The notes under the pieces: generated by a model
What the model saw: only the letters and a program-made list of their open reading frames with translations
Database searches by the model: none
Told to the model about the DNA's origin: nothing
Translations under genes and position numbers: made by a program
Part shown: positions 33,339-44,475 of the stretch, in pieces
How positions within the stretch are numbered: the stretch's first letter is position 1
Layout: every line of letters starts with the position of its first letter
Source: Cocos nucifera
Lineage: Eukaryota; Streptophyta; Magnoliopsida; Arecales; Arecaceae
Assembly: GCA_006176705.1 (NCBI GenBank)
Contig: QRFJ01000765.1
Span: 682,001-746,000 of the forward strand
Direction: 5' to 3'
DNA: 64,000 nucleotides

Positions 33339-36300
33339 ATGGATAAAATGGAATTCTCCCAACCAATTCAAGATCTTTTGAATGGTTCAAACTACAATAT
33401 TTGGCTCAAAGTATGCATAGTTTTCTTAGTGGATGCAAACTTTGGCATGTCCTCACTGGACATGTTAGAAAGCCTACACAATAGTATAGGGAGTTAGAAG
33501 AAAAATTCCTTTACCGACTTAATGATTGGGAGAGTAAGAATCATTAGATTATCACCTACAATCGCAACACTTCAGTGCCCTCGATACCTATTTAGTTTGA
33601 CCAGTTTGAGACTGCCAAAGAAATATGGGATTTTTTAGCAAACAGATACAGTACAATTGGCCTTTGCTCGCTAGTACTAGCTTTGAAGTGCACTGTATAA
33701 TCTAAAGCAAGAATTGGGCCAGTCTATTAATGAATTGTTGGCACAAATGCAATCTCTTTGGAACCAATTGGCCCAGACAATAATCAGTGAAGAGCAGATA
33801 CACCTTATTCAACTCCAATGACACTACACCATAACTATGAACCAGTATAGGCATATCACTACACTGCAATCGTCTCCCAACTCTTAATAATGCCATTGCT
33901 GAACTAATTTCTAAAGAAACCAGACTTGGACTTTTGAAGTCTTGGAGTTTTGATGTTGCTTTAGCCACCTCCTCTCAATCAAATGTCTGTCCTCCTTAAA
34001 ATCACAATGGACAGAAATTTTGCAAAAATTATCGCAAGAATGGCCATAGTCTCCCTGTATATCCTTCTATTTAGTGTTGATATTGCCATCGACTTGGGCA
34101 CATTATTGACAACTGCCCCACTAGACCTCCCAGACCAAAAGGAGTTCACTTCAAGCTTAGGGACAATGCATGCTAAACTTGTCTCTGCATCTATCATTAC
34201 TACTGGATCTTCTACCAAAAGCCCTACCTCTCAACCTGCTTTCACAATAAGTGATCTTGAATCCCTCCTAAAACATGTTTTGTTTTCATCTAATGCTTCT
34301 CCCACTGCCTTGTCTATGACTCTAAGTACACCTTCATGGCTCTTTGACTCAGGTTCCTATAATCATATGATTTTTGATCCCTTTCTCCTCTCTTCTAAAA
34401 TATTCAATCCATCTACACCAACTATTCACATTATAGACTGATCTCATATGCATGTTAGCCATGTTGGTCATGTTTCCACATCTCATCTAATACTTGTCAA
34501 TACATATTTAGTTCCCAAATTAATCTTAAATCTTATCTCTATGGGTCAATTGTGTGAACTTGGTTTTGACTTATATTTCTCTTTCAATGGTTGTCAGGTG
34601 TAGGATCCTCAGATAGGATAGATTCTTAGGATAGGCCGTAGAGTGGGATGCTTATTTGAGCTCACCTCCCTCCATCTTTCACCTTCGTTGCACACTCATC
34701 AAGCTATTTCTACAACTACCACCTCATCATCTCTTCTTCTCTAGCACCTTCGCTTAAGTCATGCTTGTCTTAGTAAACTTCGTCCACTACTATCTAGCAG
34801 TTCGTTAGGGTCTATCAATAACAAGTCTTTCGACTATTTACATTGTCAACTTGCAAAACAACCAACACTATCTTTTAATAAACGTGACTCTATTTGTCCT
34901 GCATCATTTGACTTGATTCATTCCAATATCTAGGGTCCCTCACCAATTCCAACCATAGGTGACTCTAGATATTTTGTTTTATTTATCGATGAATACTCAC
35001 GTTTTACCTGGATTTACTTTATTAAATACAAATTTGAGTTGCTTAAATTTATATTAACTTTGCTACGATTGTGAAGACTCAATTTTAAAAAGTTATCAAA
35101 ATTCTATGAACTGATAATGCCAAGGAATACAAAGACTCTAGTCTTGTCCATTTTGTTTAGCAACAAGGCACCCTTATCCAACAATCTTGCCCTGGAACCT
35201 CCTAATAAAATGGACATGCTGAGCGAATGCATAGACATATTTTAGACTCACCTTACTCTTGTCCGCCTCATGTCCTGAACATTTTTGGGGTGAAGCCGCT
35301 CTCACTGTTGTCTTCATAATTAACCATGTTCCTTCTCCAGTCATTTAGAATATGTCTCCTTTTGAATGATTGTATGGTACTCTTCCTACCTATGACACTC
35401 TTAGAGTTTTTGGTTGTGCTTGCTTTATTCTCCTTCAGCCACATGAACACACTAAACCAGAACTACGAGCATGACTATGCTATTTTCTTGGATATGGTAT
35501 AGAACATAAGGGTTATCGTTGCTGGGATCATATCTCTAAGCGTCTTTGGATATCTCATCATATTACTTTTTGGGAACACACCATGTTTTCTTCTCTCAAA
35601 ATTTTATGAGTCTTCTCCATCTGCATCTTTATTTTTTACTAATCTTTCTATCAAGCTATTCCCAAATGCTTCTAGTATAGGTAATTTCTTAGACAACCTC
35701 ATTACTACAACTCCTGAGGAACTCATGGTCTCTTCATCAAAATCTGTCTTGACTGTAGATACTACATATGATTCTTCTGAGTCCTCCATCCCTTCCTTTA
35801 TTGATACCTCTCTTCGTTGGTCCATAAGGGTAAGAGAATCTCCTGCCAAACTTCGTGGTTACTATTGTTTCTCTATTCTTATTTCTTTACATGAGCCTCG
35901 CTCTTATCGTGAGGCTAGTATTGATCCTCTCTAGCAACAAGCAATGGCAGATGAGATGTAGACTTTAGAGAAAACACATACCTAGGACTTAGTTAACCTC
36001 CCACTTGGGAAGGCCTCTATTGGATGCAAGTGGGTCTATAAGATTACAACCCACTCAGTTGGATCTATGGAAAGATATAAGGCCCGTCTAGTTACAAAGG
36101 GTTTTATACAAGAATATGGGATTGACTATAAAGAGATGTTTGCCTCGGTTGCCAAACTTACCTCTATTCGAAGCCTTCTGCTATTGCCACTATTAAATAG
36201 TGAAAATTATATATTTTAGATGGACATAAAAAATATATTTCTTAATGGTGACCTTCAAGAACAAGTTTATATGCAACCTTCCCCTGGCTACTCACATCCT

Positions 36301-37404
36301 GCTTAAAAAGTTTGCCATCTTCATCGAGTCTTACATGGTCTCAAACAAGCACCTTGTGCTTGGTTTGCAAAATTCAGTACTATAGTTGGACATCTTGGTT
36401 TTTCTTCTAACTCCCATAACTTGGCACTCTTTATCCACAAAACTGATAGTGACATCATTCTTCTCCTACTTTATGTTGATGACATAATCATTACTGGAGA
36501 TGATATTGTCGGTATTTCTGATGTCAAAGAATATCTCAATCAACAATTTGAAATGAAAGATTTAGGCCCTCTCAATTACTTTCTTGGTCTTAAGATCTAT
36601 TCTACCTCTGTTGGATATCATCTATCTCAGGCCAAATATGCTTTAGACTTACTTTCTCGAGCTGGTCTAATAGATAATAAGACTACCTCGAGTCCTCCTT
36701 ATCCTAATGCACGTCTCACTCCTATTGATGGCACACCACTTGATGATCCAACACTTTATTATCAGCTAGTTGGGAGCTTAGTTTATCTTATGGTTACTCG
36801 ACTTGATATTTCCTATGCAATTTATTTGGTTAGTCAATTTATGGTTGCTCCTTGATCCACCCATTTCACTATCATTCTCCTTATTTTCGGCTATGTAAAA
36901 AGCACTCCATTTCATGGTCTTCATTTTTCTTCGAACTCTAATCTTGAGTTGACTGGTTATTGTGATGTTGATTAGGCTGGTGATCCTACTGATCATCATT
37001 CCATCACTGGCTATTATTTCTTTCTTAGTGATTCCTTGATTTCTTGGTGTAGCAAGAAACAAATTGTTATAGCTCGATCCAATATAGAGGTAGAATATCA
37101 AGTCCTAGCTGATGCCACTTCTAAACTCCTTTGGCTATGCTTGTTACTTGAAGATATGAGTGTTTCTCATTCTTCTACCATGACTCTGTATTATGATAAT
37201 AGGAGTGTAAATCAGATTGCTCATAATGATGTCTTTCATGACAAAATCAAACATGTTGAAAATGATTATCACTTTGTTCATCAACATCTTATTCGTGGCA
37301 CAGATCGGCTCATATCTATCGCTCCATCGATCAAACTATTGACATCTTCAACAAATCTCATCTTCCTGGCAGGTTCAGTGATCTCATGTCAAAGCTCAAG
37401 TTGA
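33339..37404 (+). pseudogene. copia gag-pol pseudogene (H)
   Basis: gag starts MDKMEFSQPIQDLLNGSNYNIWL at 33339, then breaks. The protease site reads WLFDSGSYNHM near 34339 (usual form DSGASNHM). The pre-integrase HLRLSH-like motif is near 34746. Integrase shows FDLIHSNI and FIDEYSRFTWIY. Reverse transcriptase has WVYKI, the box YVDDIIITG (near 36473) and DLGPLNYFLGL. RNase H has RSNIEVEYQVLADA and YYDNRSVNQIA and ends with a broken FNKSHLPGRFSDL. The longest clean piece is 144 codons (36421-36855). Stops and shifts elsewhere. Confidence 0.88.
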
Positions 37405-37429
37405 TGTCGACTCCACCACCTTGAGTTTG

Positions 37430-37457
37430 AGAGGGGGTGGTGGTGGAGGGGCGGGGG
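37430..37457 (+). other. Polypurine tract of H
   Basis: A run of GAGAGGGGGTGGTGG and GGAGGGGCGGGGG directly before the LTR start TGTTAGC. Unusually long and G-rich. Confidence 0.85.
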
Positions 37458-37859
37458 TGTTAGCATAATATCCCAACAAGTTTGAAATGTTAGTATGATA
37501 TCTCAGCAAGTTTGAAATACTAGAATAATATCCCAGCAAATTTAAAATGCTAGCATGATATCTCAGCAAGCTTAGAATGTTAGCATGATATCTTAACAAT
37601 CTTAAAAATCTAGCATAATATCTCAGCAAGTTTGGAATGCTAGAATAATATCCCAGCAAGTTTGGAATGCTAGCATGATATCCCATAATATCTCAACAAA
37701 TTCGGAATGCTAGGCTAGAAATTAGTCAACACAATAATCTTAGTGATCTTGATAATATTGTCTCTTAATTGTATCTGTATGTATATATATATACATCATC
37801 AGTACAAGAATATATATATACGACACATTGTTTACTTTTAATTTTTTTTATAGTGTATA
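37458..37859 (+). repeat. 3' LTR of H
   Basis: Starts TGTTAGCATAATATCCC and ends TAGTGTATA. It contains the 30-bp minisatellite at 37460-37711 and a TATATA-rich stretch before the end. Confidence 0.85.
37460..37711 (+). repeat. 30-bp minisatellite inside the H LTR
   Basis: Eight units of the form TAGCATGATATCTCAGCAAG plus TTTGGAATGC. Because 30 is a multiple of three, one minus-strand frame stays open as a 10-residue protein repeat. That is a side effect, not a gene. Confidence 0.85.
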
Positions 37860-37864
37860 GTTTC

Positions 37865-38059
37865 AAAGCTATAAAGCCATCGCTTTAATACCTCTAATTT
37901 TGTATGCTGTACCCATGTGAAGCCACTTTCTTTTACCAGATTCATTCTAAAGTGTTTTAGTTTTAAAAGTCTTTTTCAATAAATTGCCATAATACTCCCA
38001 CTAAAGATCCACTATCGTAAGCTTTCAAGAGAGCAAATATAATATTTTAAATAGCCTTT
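37865..38059 (-). repeat. 3' LTR of G, middle piece
   Basis: Lies between the target duplications of H and of the solo LTR. No gene. Assigned to G by continuity only. Confidence 0.5.
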
Positions 38060-39593
38060 TATTGGTGCAAAAATTCATGTGGATGTCGGAGGTGGCTGGA
38101 GTGGAGAAGATGAGACCACTGACGGAACTCGCAAAACAAAGTCTAAACCAGAGGTAAGTGGCTCTAGCAGGATCCTTTGACGCTCAAGTCAATTTCTAGC
38201 TAACTGGAATAGAATGCTCAGAAAACAGAAAAGCAAAGTATTAGAAAGGAGACGAGAGTTTAGTAGAAATGTATCTGAAGGATCTCTTTTATAAATGGAG
38301 CATGTAATAAACTGATAGTGATAGCCATAACCATCTGATAGTGGGCCGCTCAAACCATGTGGAGTTTGATACAGAGAGTAGTGTTTGTTATCGTGATGCG
38401 CTGGTCCACCAAAATTTAATAGTTGAAGTTTGGATGGGATAGACATCGACAGTGAGGAGCTCTAAATCTCAACCATTCTCGAGAGGTTTGGGCTCCTTTG
38501 AGGTCGTCCGCATATAAGTTGATTCATATTGAGTTGGTTGGTTAAATTTATGCGAGCGACGAGGTCCTTCTAGATGACTGAAAGAAGATCGACTGGAAGG
38601 AGGTTGATTGAAGGAAGCTTGCCTAGCAACTGGAAGAAGATTATCCGGAAGGAGGTCAGCTGAAGGAAGCTTGCCTAGTGACTAGAAGAAGATCATTCAG
38701 AAGGTGTTCAACAAGAGGAGTTCATCTAGAAGGAGAATGACTTAGGTCCTGTTACTCACTTTCAGTCAAAGGATAGGGTTAGTATAGCAATAATTCTCCT
38801 TCATCATTCAAGATCATGCAGCCAAACTTTGATGTACATTCGGGAGGTTCTATAGCATGAACTCATCTCTAAGGAGATTGGCAAATCTCAGCAAAAATGA
38901 GGTCGGCAGTCAAGAACTTCAACGAGGGGTATTTTGCCTTCGATAAGCTCTTTAGGCAACTAGATGGAGTTTGACAAGAGTCTGACTAGAGGAGTCTGGA
39001 AGGCGCGTTGCTGAAGGAGTCTGAAAGACTGGAGGCTGAAAGGAGTTCCAATGGAGAAACCCAATTGAAGGAAATCATCCGAAAAGAGGGTAGCTAGAGA
39101 AGTCCATCCAGTGGGAGTGCAACTGGAGGGGCTCATTCGAAGAGAGTTCTGCTGGAGAGATCAGGGAGGAGACCCATCGAAAGAGTTTGGAAGGAGGCTG
39201 ATCGACAGGAGTATGAAGGGTATACGGTTGAAGGAGTCTGCATAGACAACAAGATCCTTCCCAATGAGTGCAAGGAGTTCAGATGGACAAAGGTCAACTG
39301 GATGAGGATCAATGGGAGGAAGATCAGTCGAAAGGAGCCTTATGGGTGATTGGAAGGAGATCAATCGGAAGGAGCTCTATTGTTGGTTGTGATTGGCAGA
39401 CGACTTTGATACTCTTGCGATTCAGCCATTCCTTTTAGAGCCCTACCATTCTCAAGATCATTCGAAGGCTAATAAGATGGAGACGAAGTCCCCGTAGATT
39501 CTGAAGTCATCGAATGAAGTTGGCCATGGCTACTATCATCGGACGAGATCGTCCCAAGACTTGACATCTTTGACAGGAGAGGGTTTACCAACA
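38060..39593 (-). repeat. Solo LTR of the C (gypsy) type
   Basis: Both ends match the C LTR: TATTGGTG at the left, CCAACA at the right. Perfect 5-bp target duplications CCTTT lie at 38055-38059 and 39594-39598. The first 350 bases align well with C; the rest is diverged and contains short imperfect repeats with GGAAGGAGGT and GGAAGAAGAT words (about 38580-38710 and 39000-39370). No internal region, so this is the product of LTR-LTR recombination. Confidence 0.82.
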
Positions 39594-39598
39594 CCTTT

Positions 39599-39800
39599 GA
39601 ATGCCATAAAAACTAACCATCAATACTAGAAAACCGATGTTGAAAATTAGGATTTAAAGTTGGACAAATTTTCATAGTTAATGTCATTTTCAAAACCAAA
39701 CATTTTATGCATTAAAAAAAGATAATAACATTTTGATTACAATATCCAAACATGTTAGTGTTTAATTTTAAAATTTGAAGTAAACATTAAATTACTAACA
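39599..39800 (-). repeat. 3' LTR of G, inner piece
   Basis: Minus-strand LTR start TGTTAGTAATTTAATG at 39800, directly after the polypurine tract ATGTGGAGGAT (39801-39811). Confidence 0.65.
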
Positions 39801-40380
39801 ATCCTCCACATAATTCAAATTTTAATATTTTAAAATATCACCCATAATAAAAAGAAATAGGGTAATCAATGAACGAGACATATTTGGTGACATTACCTTA
39901 TGGTTTGAATTGCACTTAGTGTAGATGCATTATGATTTATAAAAATATGGTGAAAATTAATTTTCTTGAATCATAGTTCTTATAAATCAAGTAATGCATT
40001 CCACATATCTCATTCAAAAAATTCAATTTGGCTTTTGTGGTGTGGAACTAATAGGCCATGTGCCTTACCTAGATTTTCATGAATGCTCTAGAAAATTTTA
40101 GCCTTTAAATTTTCATAAGAAGCGGCCTCATTCCATACTCATATAGGTGAATTCATCAATTGTGTAACTATAATTAAATACGCCACCAAAAAATGGCTAT
40201 GAATTCATTTAGAGATTGTCTCATCCTCACAATAATTATAGTTGCACTATTTACATCATAGGAAGGGGCAAAATAATAGTGTTGTACAAATTATTCAGTG
40301 GCTTGTTATTATCTATTGAACCTACTTCATGGGATCTCCAATTATATAGGTTGGGTTGCTGTCACTAATAATTTTTATAT
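39801..40380 (-). other. 3' untranslated stretch of G
   Basis: Starts with the polypurine tract. No open frame; it lies between the pol end and the LTR. Confidence 0.55.
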
Positions 40381-41649
40381 AATAGACTTGAGCCCCATTC
40401 CTCTTGATATTTCTTCCATTAGTTTTCTTGCTAGCCTTTAGTCAGAGGATCTGCTAGATTCCTTTTTGACTTCACATAATTTAGAGTTATAGCTTCTTGA
40501 GAGATCTGCTTCATCACTTTGTGTCTCAGACGAATATGTCTACTCTTGCCATTATAGGTTTTATTAAATGCTCAAGCAATTGCAGCTTGACGATCATAAT
40601 GAATAGAGACTGGTGGCACTAGTTTCACCCACAAAGGTATGTCAACTAACAAATTTCTAAGCCATTCGACTTTTACACTAGCTTTTTCCAATGCAATAAA
40701 TTCAGCCTCCATAGTGGATCTTGCAATGAGAGTTTGTTTTTGAGATTTCAATGAAATTGCTGCACCATCAAGAGTAAAAATATATCCACTAATGGATTTT
40801 ACATCATTAGCATCTGAAATCCAATTAGCATAAGTAAAACCCTCAACAATAGCAGGATAACTATTAAAGTGCATACCAAAATTCATTGTTCCTTTAAGAT
40901 ATTTCAAAATTCTTCCAAGAGCAATCCAATGATCATGTCCAGGATTATGAGAATATTGACTTAGTCTACACATAGCATAAGTAATATCAGGTCTAGTGTT
41001 ATTCATTAAATACATCAAAGAAGCAATAATTTTAGAATATTCAACTTGAGAAATAGGATCATCATGATTTTTCTTTAAATGTAAACTACTATCATATGGG
41101 GTCCTTACTAGTGAACTATGAAAATGATCAAACTTTCTCAAAATTTTCTCCATATAGTAAGTGAGATAAAGCACGATCATTTTCTATAGATATTTTGATG
41201 CCAAGTATTACATCAGCCTGTCCTAAGTCTTTTATTTAAAATTTGATGACAAGAATAACTTAGTGGAATTTGCAATTTCTAGATTTGTACCTAAAATAAG
41301 CATATCACAAGCATATAAATAAATAATAACTCCACATTCACCATCAAATTTTAAGTAAACACATTTATTTGATTCATTGATTTTATAACCATTCTTTATA
41401 AGCATATCATCGAATGTTTCATGCCATTGTAAGGGAGCTTGTTTTAAACTATATAATAATATAACTAATTTACACATCTTATGTTCAAATCTAGGTTGCT
41501 TATAATCTTTAGTTTGTTCCATATATATTTCTTCATCTCAATCACCATTCAAAAAAAGCAATTTTAACATCCATTTGGAGAATAACTAATTTATAAATAG
41601 AAGCTAAAGCAATTAATACTCTAATAATACTTATTTTAGTCACAGGATC
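40380..41649 (-). pseudogene. copia RT-RNase H pseudogene (G), cut by CACTA F
   Basis: From 41649 down: RT start DPVTKISIIRVLIALAS, QMDVKIAF, then after a shift LYSLKQAPLQWHETFD and the catalytic box YACD (usual YVDD) near 41310. The next piece (41180-40572) is a clean 202 codons with SLMYLMNNTRPDITYAM, HWIALGRILKYLKGT, STMEAEFIALEKA and HYDRQAAIA. A stop in place of a sense codon at 40569 is followed by RHIRLRHKVM and NLADPLTKG. The 5' end is interrupted exactly at the CACTA terminus. Confidence 0.88.
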
Positions 41650-41662
41650 CACTACAAGAAAA
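41650..41662. repeat. Terminal inverted repeat of CACTA F
   Basis: CACTACAAGAAAA, the family's canonical terminus. Confidence 0.92.
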
Positions 41663-42215
41663 AACAAAATTAGAAATGACAAAAATCTATTTCTAAATAA
41701 GTGAATTCCATTGCTAAATGTATTTAGCAACGGAATAGAAATAAAAAAAAATTCTATTTCTATTTATCCCATTGCTAAATCATTAGAAATAGATTTTTGC
41801 GTCTGTTCCTAAATTTACAGATGGATTAGCAATGGAAAATTTTTTGTTTCTGATTAGCAATGGAAATATTTTCATTTCAAGCTAGCAATAAAAATATTTC
41901 TATTTCAAATTAGCAACAAAATATTTTCCATTGCTAATTTAAAATGAAAATATTATTGTTGCTAATTTGAAATGGATCGAGATTCCATTGCTAAATAGAC
42001 ATAAAATATTTCATTCCTATTTTGTTTATAATTAGAAACAAAAATTCTATTTTTAAATAGAAATGGAAATATTATCCATTTCACATTAGAAATGAAAAAA
42101 ATTCCATTTCTAATTTGAAATGAAATTTATTTTGGTTTCTATTTAGAAATGAAAACAAGTTCTATTGCTAATCTATTTCTAATCAGAAATAAAATTTCAT
42201 TTCTATTCTATTGCT
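41663..42215. repeat. Subterminal repeats of CACTA F
   Basis: Direct and inverted copies of words such as CATTGCTAAT, ATTTCTATTTC and TTAGAAATGGAA, spaced about 15-40 bases. Confidence 0.8.
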
Positions 42216-42432
42216 AAATTTACAAAAATAAAAAAATAAATATTTTTATTTTATAATTTTTTATTTAATTTTATATTTTATATCTAATATTCAATTTGAA
42301 AAACTAAATATGATAAAAAAATATATTTTACTAACTATCAATAAAAAGTATATTTTTCTAACTGCCAATAGATACAATGTAGCATTAAAATTCAAATACA
42401 TCAAATAGTCTAATAAAAGAAAAATTTAAAAT

Positions 42433-44370
42433 CTAACTGTCATCATCATCACCTTCAACAACATCATCTGGTGGAGTATCTAGATCTGGGGATATGAACT
42501 TTGACCGACTCATCATCTATTGCATTATTTCCTCCATCTAGCGCATCCGATCTTGCAATCTCTGCTCTCTCTCATTTGGCTCGTTATTCTGCGTCTTCAA
42601 TGTAGCAACAGTCTGCTGGAACTCCTGATTTATAACAATGATCTCCGAGAGCTATTGATTCTGCTTTGTCAATTTTTCTTTCAGCTGTTGAAGCTCATCC
42701 TCCAATGCCTCTGAATGCATGCGAGATATTGTAGCTGAGGATGATCCATAAGATGACTGAGAATAAAAAGCAGATGCTTGAGAACCCACTTCATATACTC
42801 TACACTTCTTCTTCCCCCCAACAACCTCATACCAAAGCTGTCTTTCATCCACAATAGGAGGCTCACTGCATCCCTTTTGTGGCTGAGACATCTGCTCCTT
42901 AAGCATATTATAGCGATCTTGTATTATATCAATTATCAAATATTATCCTCAAAATTTATCTCATAGTGCAAATATTAAAAAATAATCAATTCAAATGCTT
43001 ATTCACCTACATAAATAGTTTTTGCCCGTCTATCAACAAGTTCACCATTGGTCTTCCTAGTATGGGACCTCAAATAGCTCATGTGGGAGGGGTTCTCTAC
43101 CATGCTTCTCTCGCTAAAAAAATTCATTAATTTAAATAACTTGCATTAAAATCAATAGACACATAAATAAACATAAAAAAATTAACTCATAAATCTCTGA
43201 GCATGTCGTATATGGGAAATGAAGCTTCCTGATGAGATGTCCACCGGTCTCGCTGAGATGATTTGCTTTAAATTGATCGCTACAAGCTTTAAAATCTTCT
43301 ATGGCCTATTCCTCCTTCCATCTTTGTCATGCAGTATTAGAGACATATATAGCCTGCTCCTTCAACTTCCCCATAGAATGCATGAGGGCACTGTATCGCT
43401 CTCTAGTCTTATGTCTCTAGCCTATCTAAATCTTTGAGATTATGGCTTCATCCTACTCAAAATATTTCTGTAGTGAAACAAACAAATAAATAACAAATCA
43501 ATTAATAAGTACATAATTTTATCAAATTTTGGCAAATTTTTTTTAAAAATATGGACAATCCCACCTCACTAAAAGGCATTCAAAACTCTTGTTAAAAACA
43601 CTTCAAATGAATACTTCAAACATTTGACCATTGGAATCCAAATATTTTCAACCATAAATGATTCTAAAATATATGAAAATTAAATAGAAAGGACACATTT
43701 CATACAAATTATTAATAAAATATATTTATAATTTTTATTTTAAAAAAATTCAACTCTTGTTTTAACCCAATTACTAACAAGCAATAATATCTTATATTTG
43801 AAGTTATTATTTATTACTTAAAATTTCTTTCAATAGAAAATTTTTTGTTTCTTGAGAGATGGTCTTCTAGCAATGTCCATCCTCATCCAGCTTTTCTTTG
43901 AAAATTGATGTTATCTTTCGAGCACACACCTTAGATGGTTCTAACCTGTTAAAAAATCAAAAATAAAAAATAACAGATTGTATAAATGATTAGCATCACT
44001 AAAAAATAATTAAATATTATATAAAATTTAATTAAAAATATTAGTACTTATTATTGACTGCAGTTATGACTAGTCTCCTATTTTGACGATCATAGAATAA
44101 TGTATCTGAAGATGGTGTCGGGATAGCAAATGGGCCTCCAACATCCACTATGGGCACTCCACTAGCAGGAACAGTGGATGAGACAACTGTAGGAGCAGAT
44201 GGTAATAATGATCGTGCTATAGAAGGTGAAGAAGCATTGACCTCAGCTGGTGTACATGGCTGTCCATGCAAATCGCCATCACCCACTATATGAAGGACTG
44301 ACCTAGAAGACCCTATTCCCTTTCATCCTCTATCAGATCTAGATCCTCCTCTTCGATTGATCCCTCTCAT
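42433..44370 (-). pseudogene. TNP1-like / plant transposase_24-type gene of CACTA F
   Basis: A start codon at 44370 follows an intron-like TTTTTTGCAG and opens MRGINRRGGSRSDRG, a basic N-terminus common in these proteins, but a stop follows at once. Further pieces: RLVITAVNN (44041-44286), VCARKITSIFKEKLDEDG near 43900, DQFKANHLSETGGHL near 43250, and DERQLWYEVVGGKKKCRVYEVGS with a Ser-rich and coiled-coil end (42652-42939). The acidic end GDDDDS stops at 42433. Introns and several stops separate the pieces. Function in the family: DNA binding at the subterminal repeats. Confidence 0.75.
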
Positions 44371-44475
44371 CCTGCAAAAAAAAAATATACAATTTTATAA
44401 TACCATTATTTTGTAACTTCATTTACAAAAATAAAAATGAAAACAAAAATTAAGCATTCATTCGCATGAATACCG

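Larger units (their letters stand above)
32919..37859 (+). mobile_element. Element H: short-LTR Ty1/copia
   Basis: 5' LTR 32919-33089 and 3' LTR 37458-37859; flanks GTTTT (32914-32918) and GTTTC (37860-37864) are a near-perfect target duplication. The primer site, gag, protease, integrase, RT, RNase H and a strong polypurine tract are all present in copia order, with many stops. The LTRs differ in length because a 30-bp minisatellite and an 80-base stretch are present only in the 3' LTR. H sits in the LTR of G. Confidence 0.88.
32454..41649 (-). mobile_element. Element G: copia, 3' half, split by H and a solo LTR
   Basis: The minus-strand pol remnant (about 40380-41649), an untranslated stretch, a polypurine tract (39801-39811) and then an LTR start TGTTAGTAATT at 39800. 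The LTR continues leftwards in three pieces (39599-39800, 37865-38059, 32454-32918). The left LTR limit is uncertain. CACTA F cuts the RT at 41650; the 5' half lies beyond the window, past F. Confidence 0.7.

Noticed and set aside
37396..37686. A 96-codon frame with a 10-residue repeat
   Set aside because: Produced by the 30-bp minisatellite in the H LTR; the period is divisible by three, so the frame stays open without selection.
37458..37711. Possible regularly spaced repeat array of prokaryotic type
   Set aside because: Units abut without spacers and lie inside an LTR with copia coding sequence beside it.
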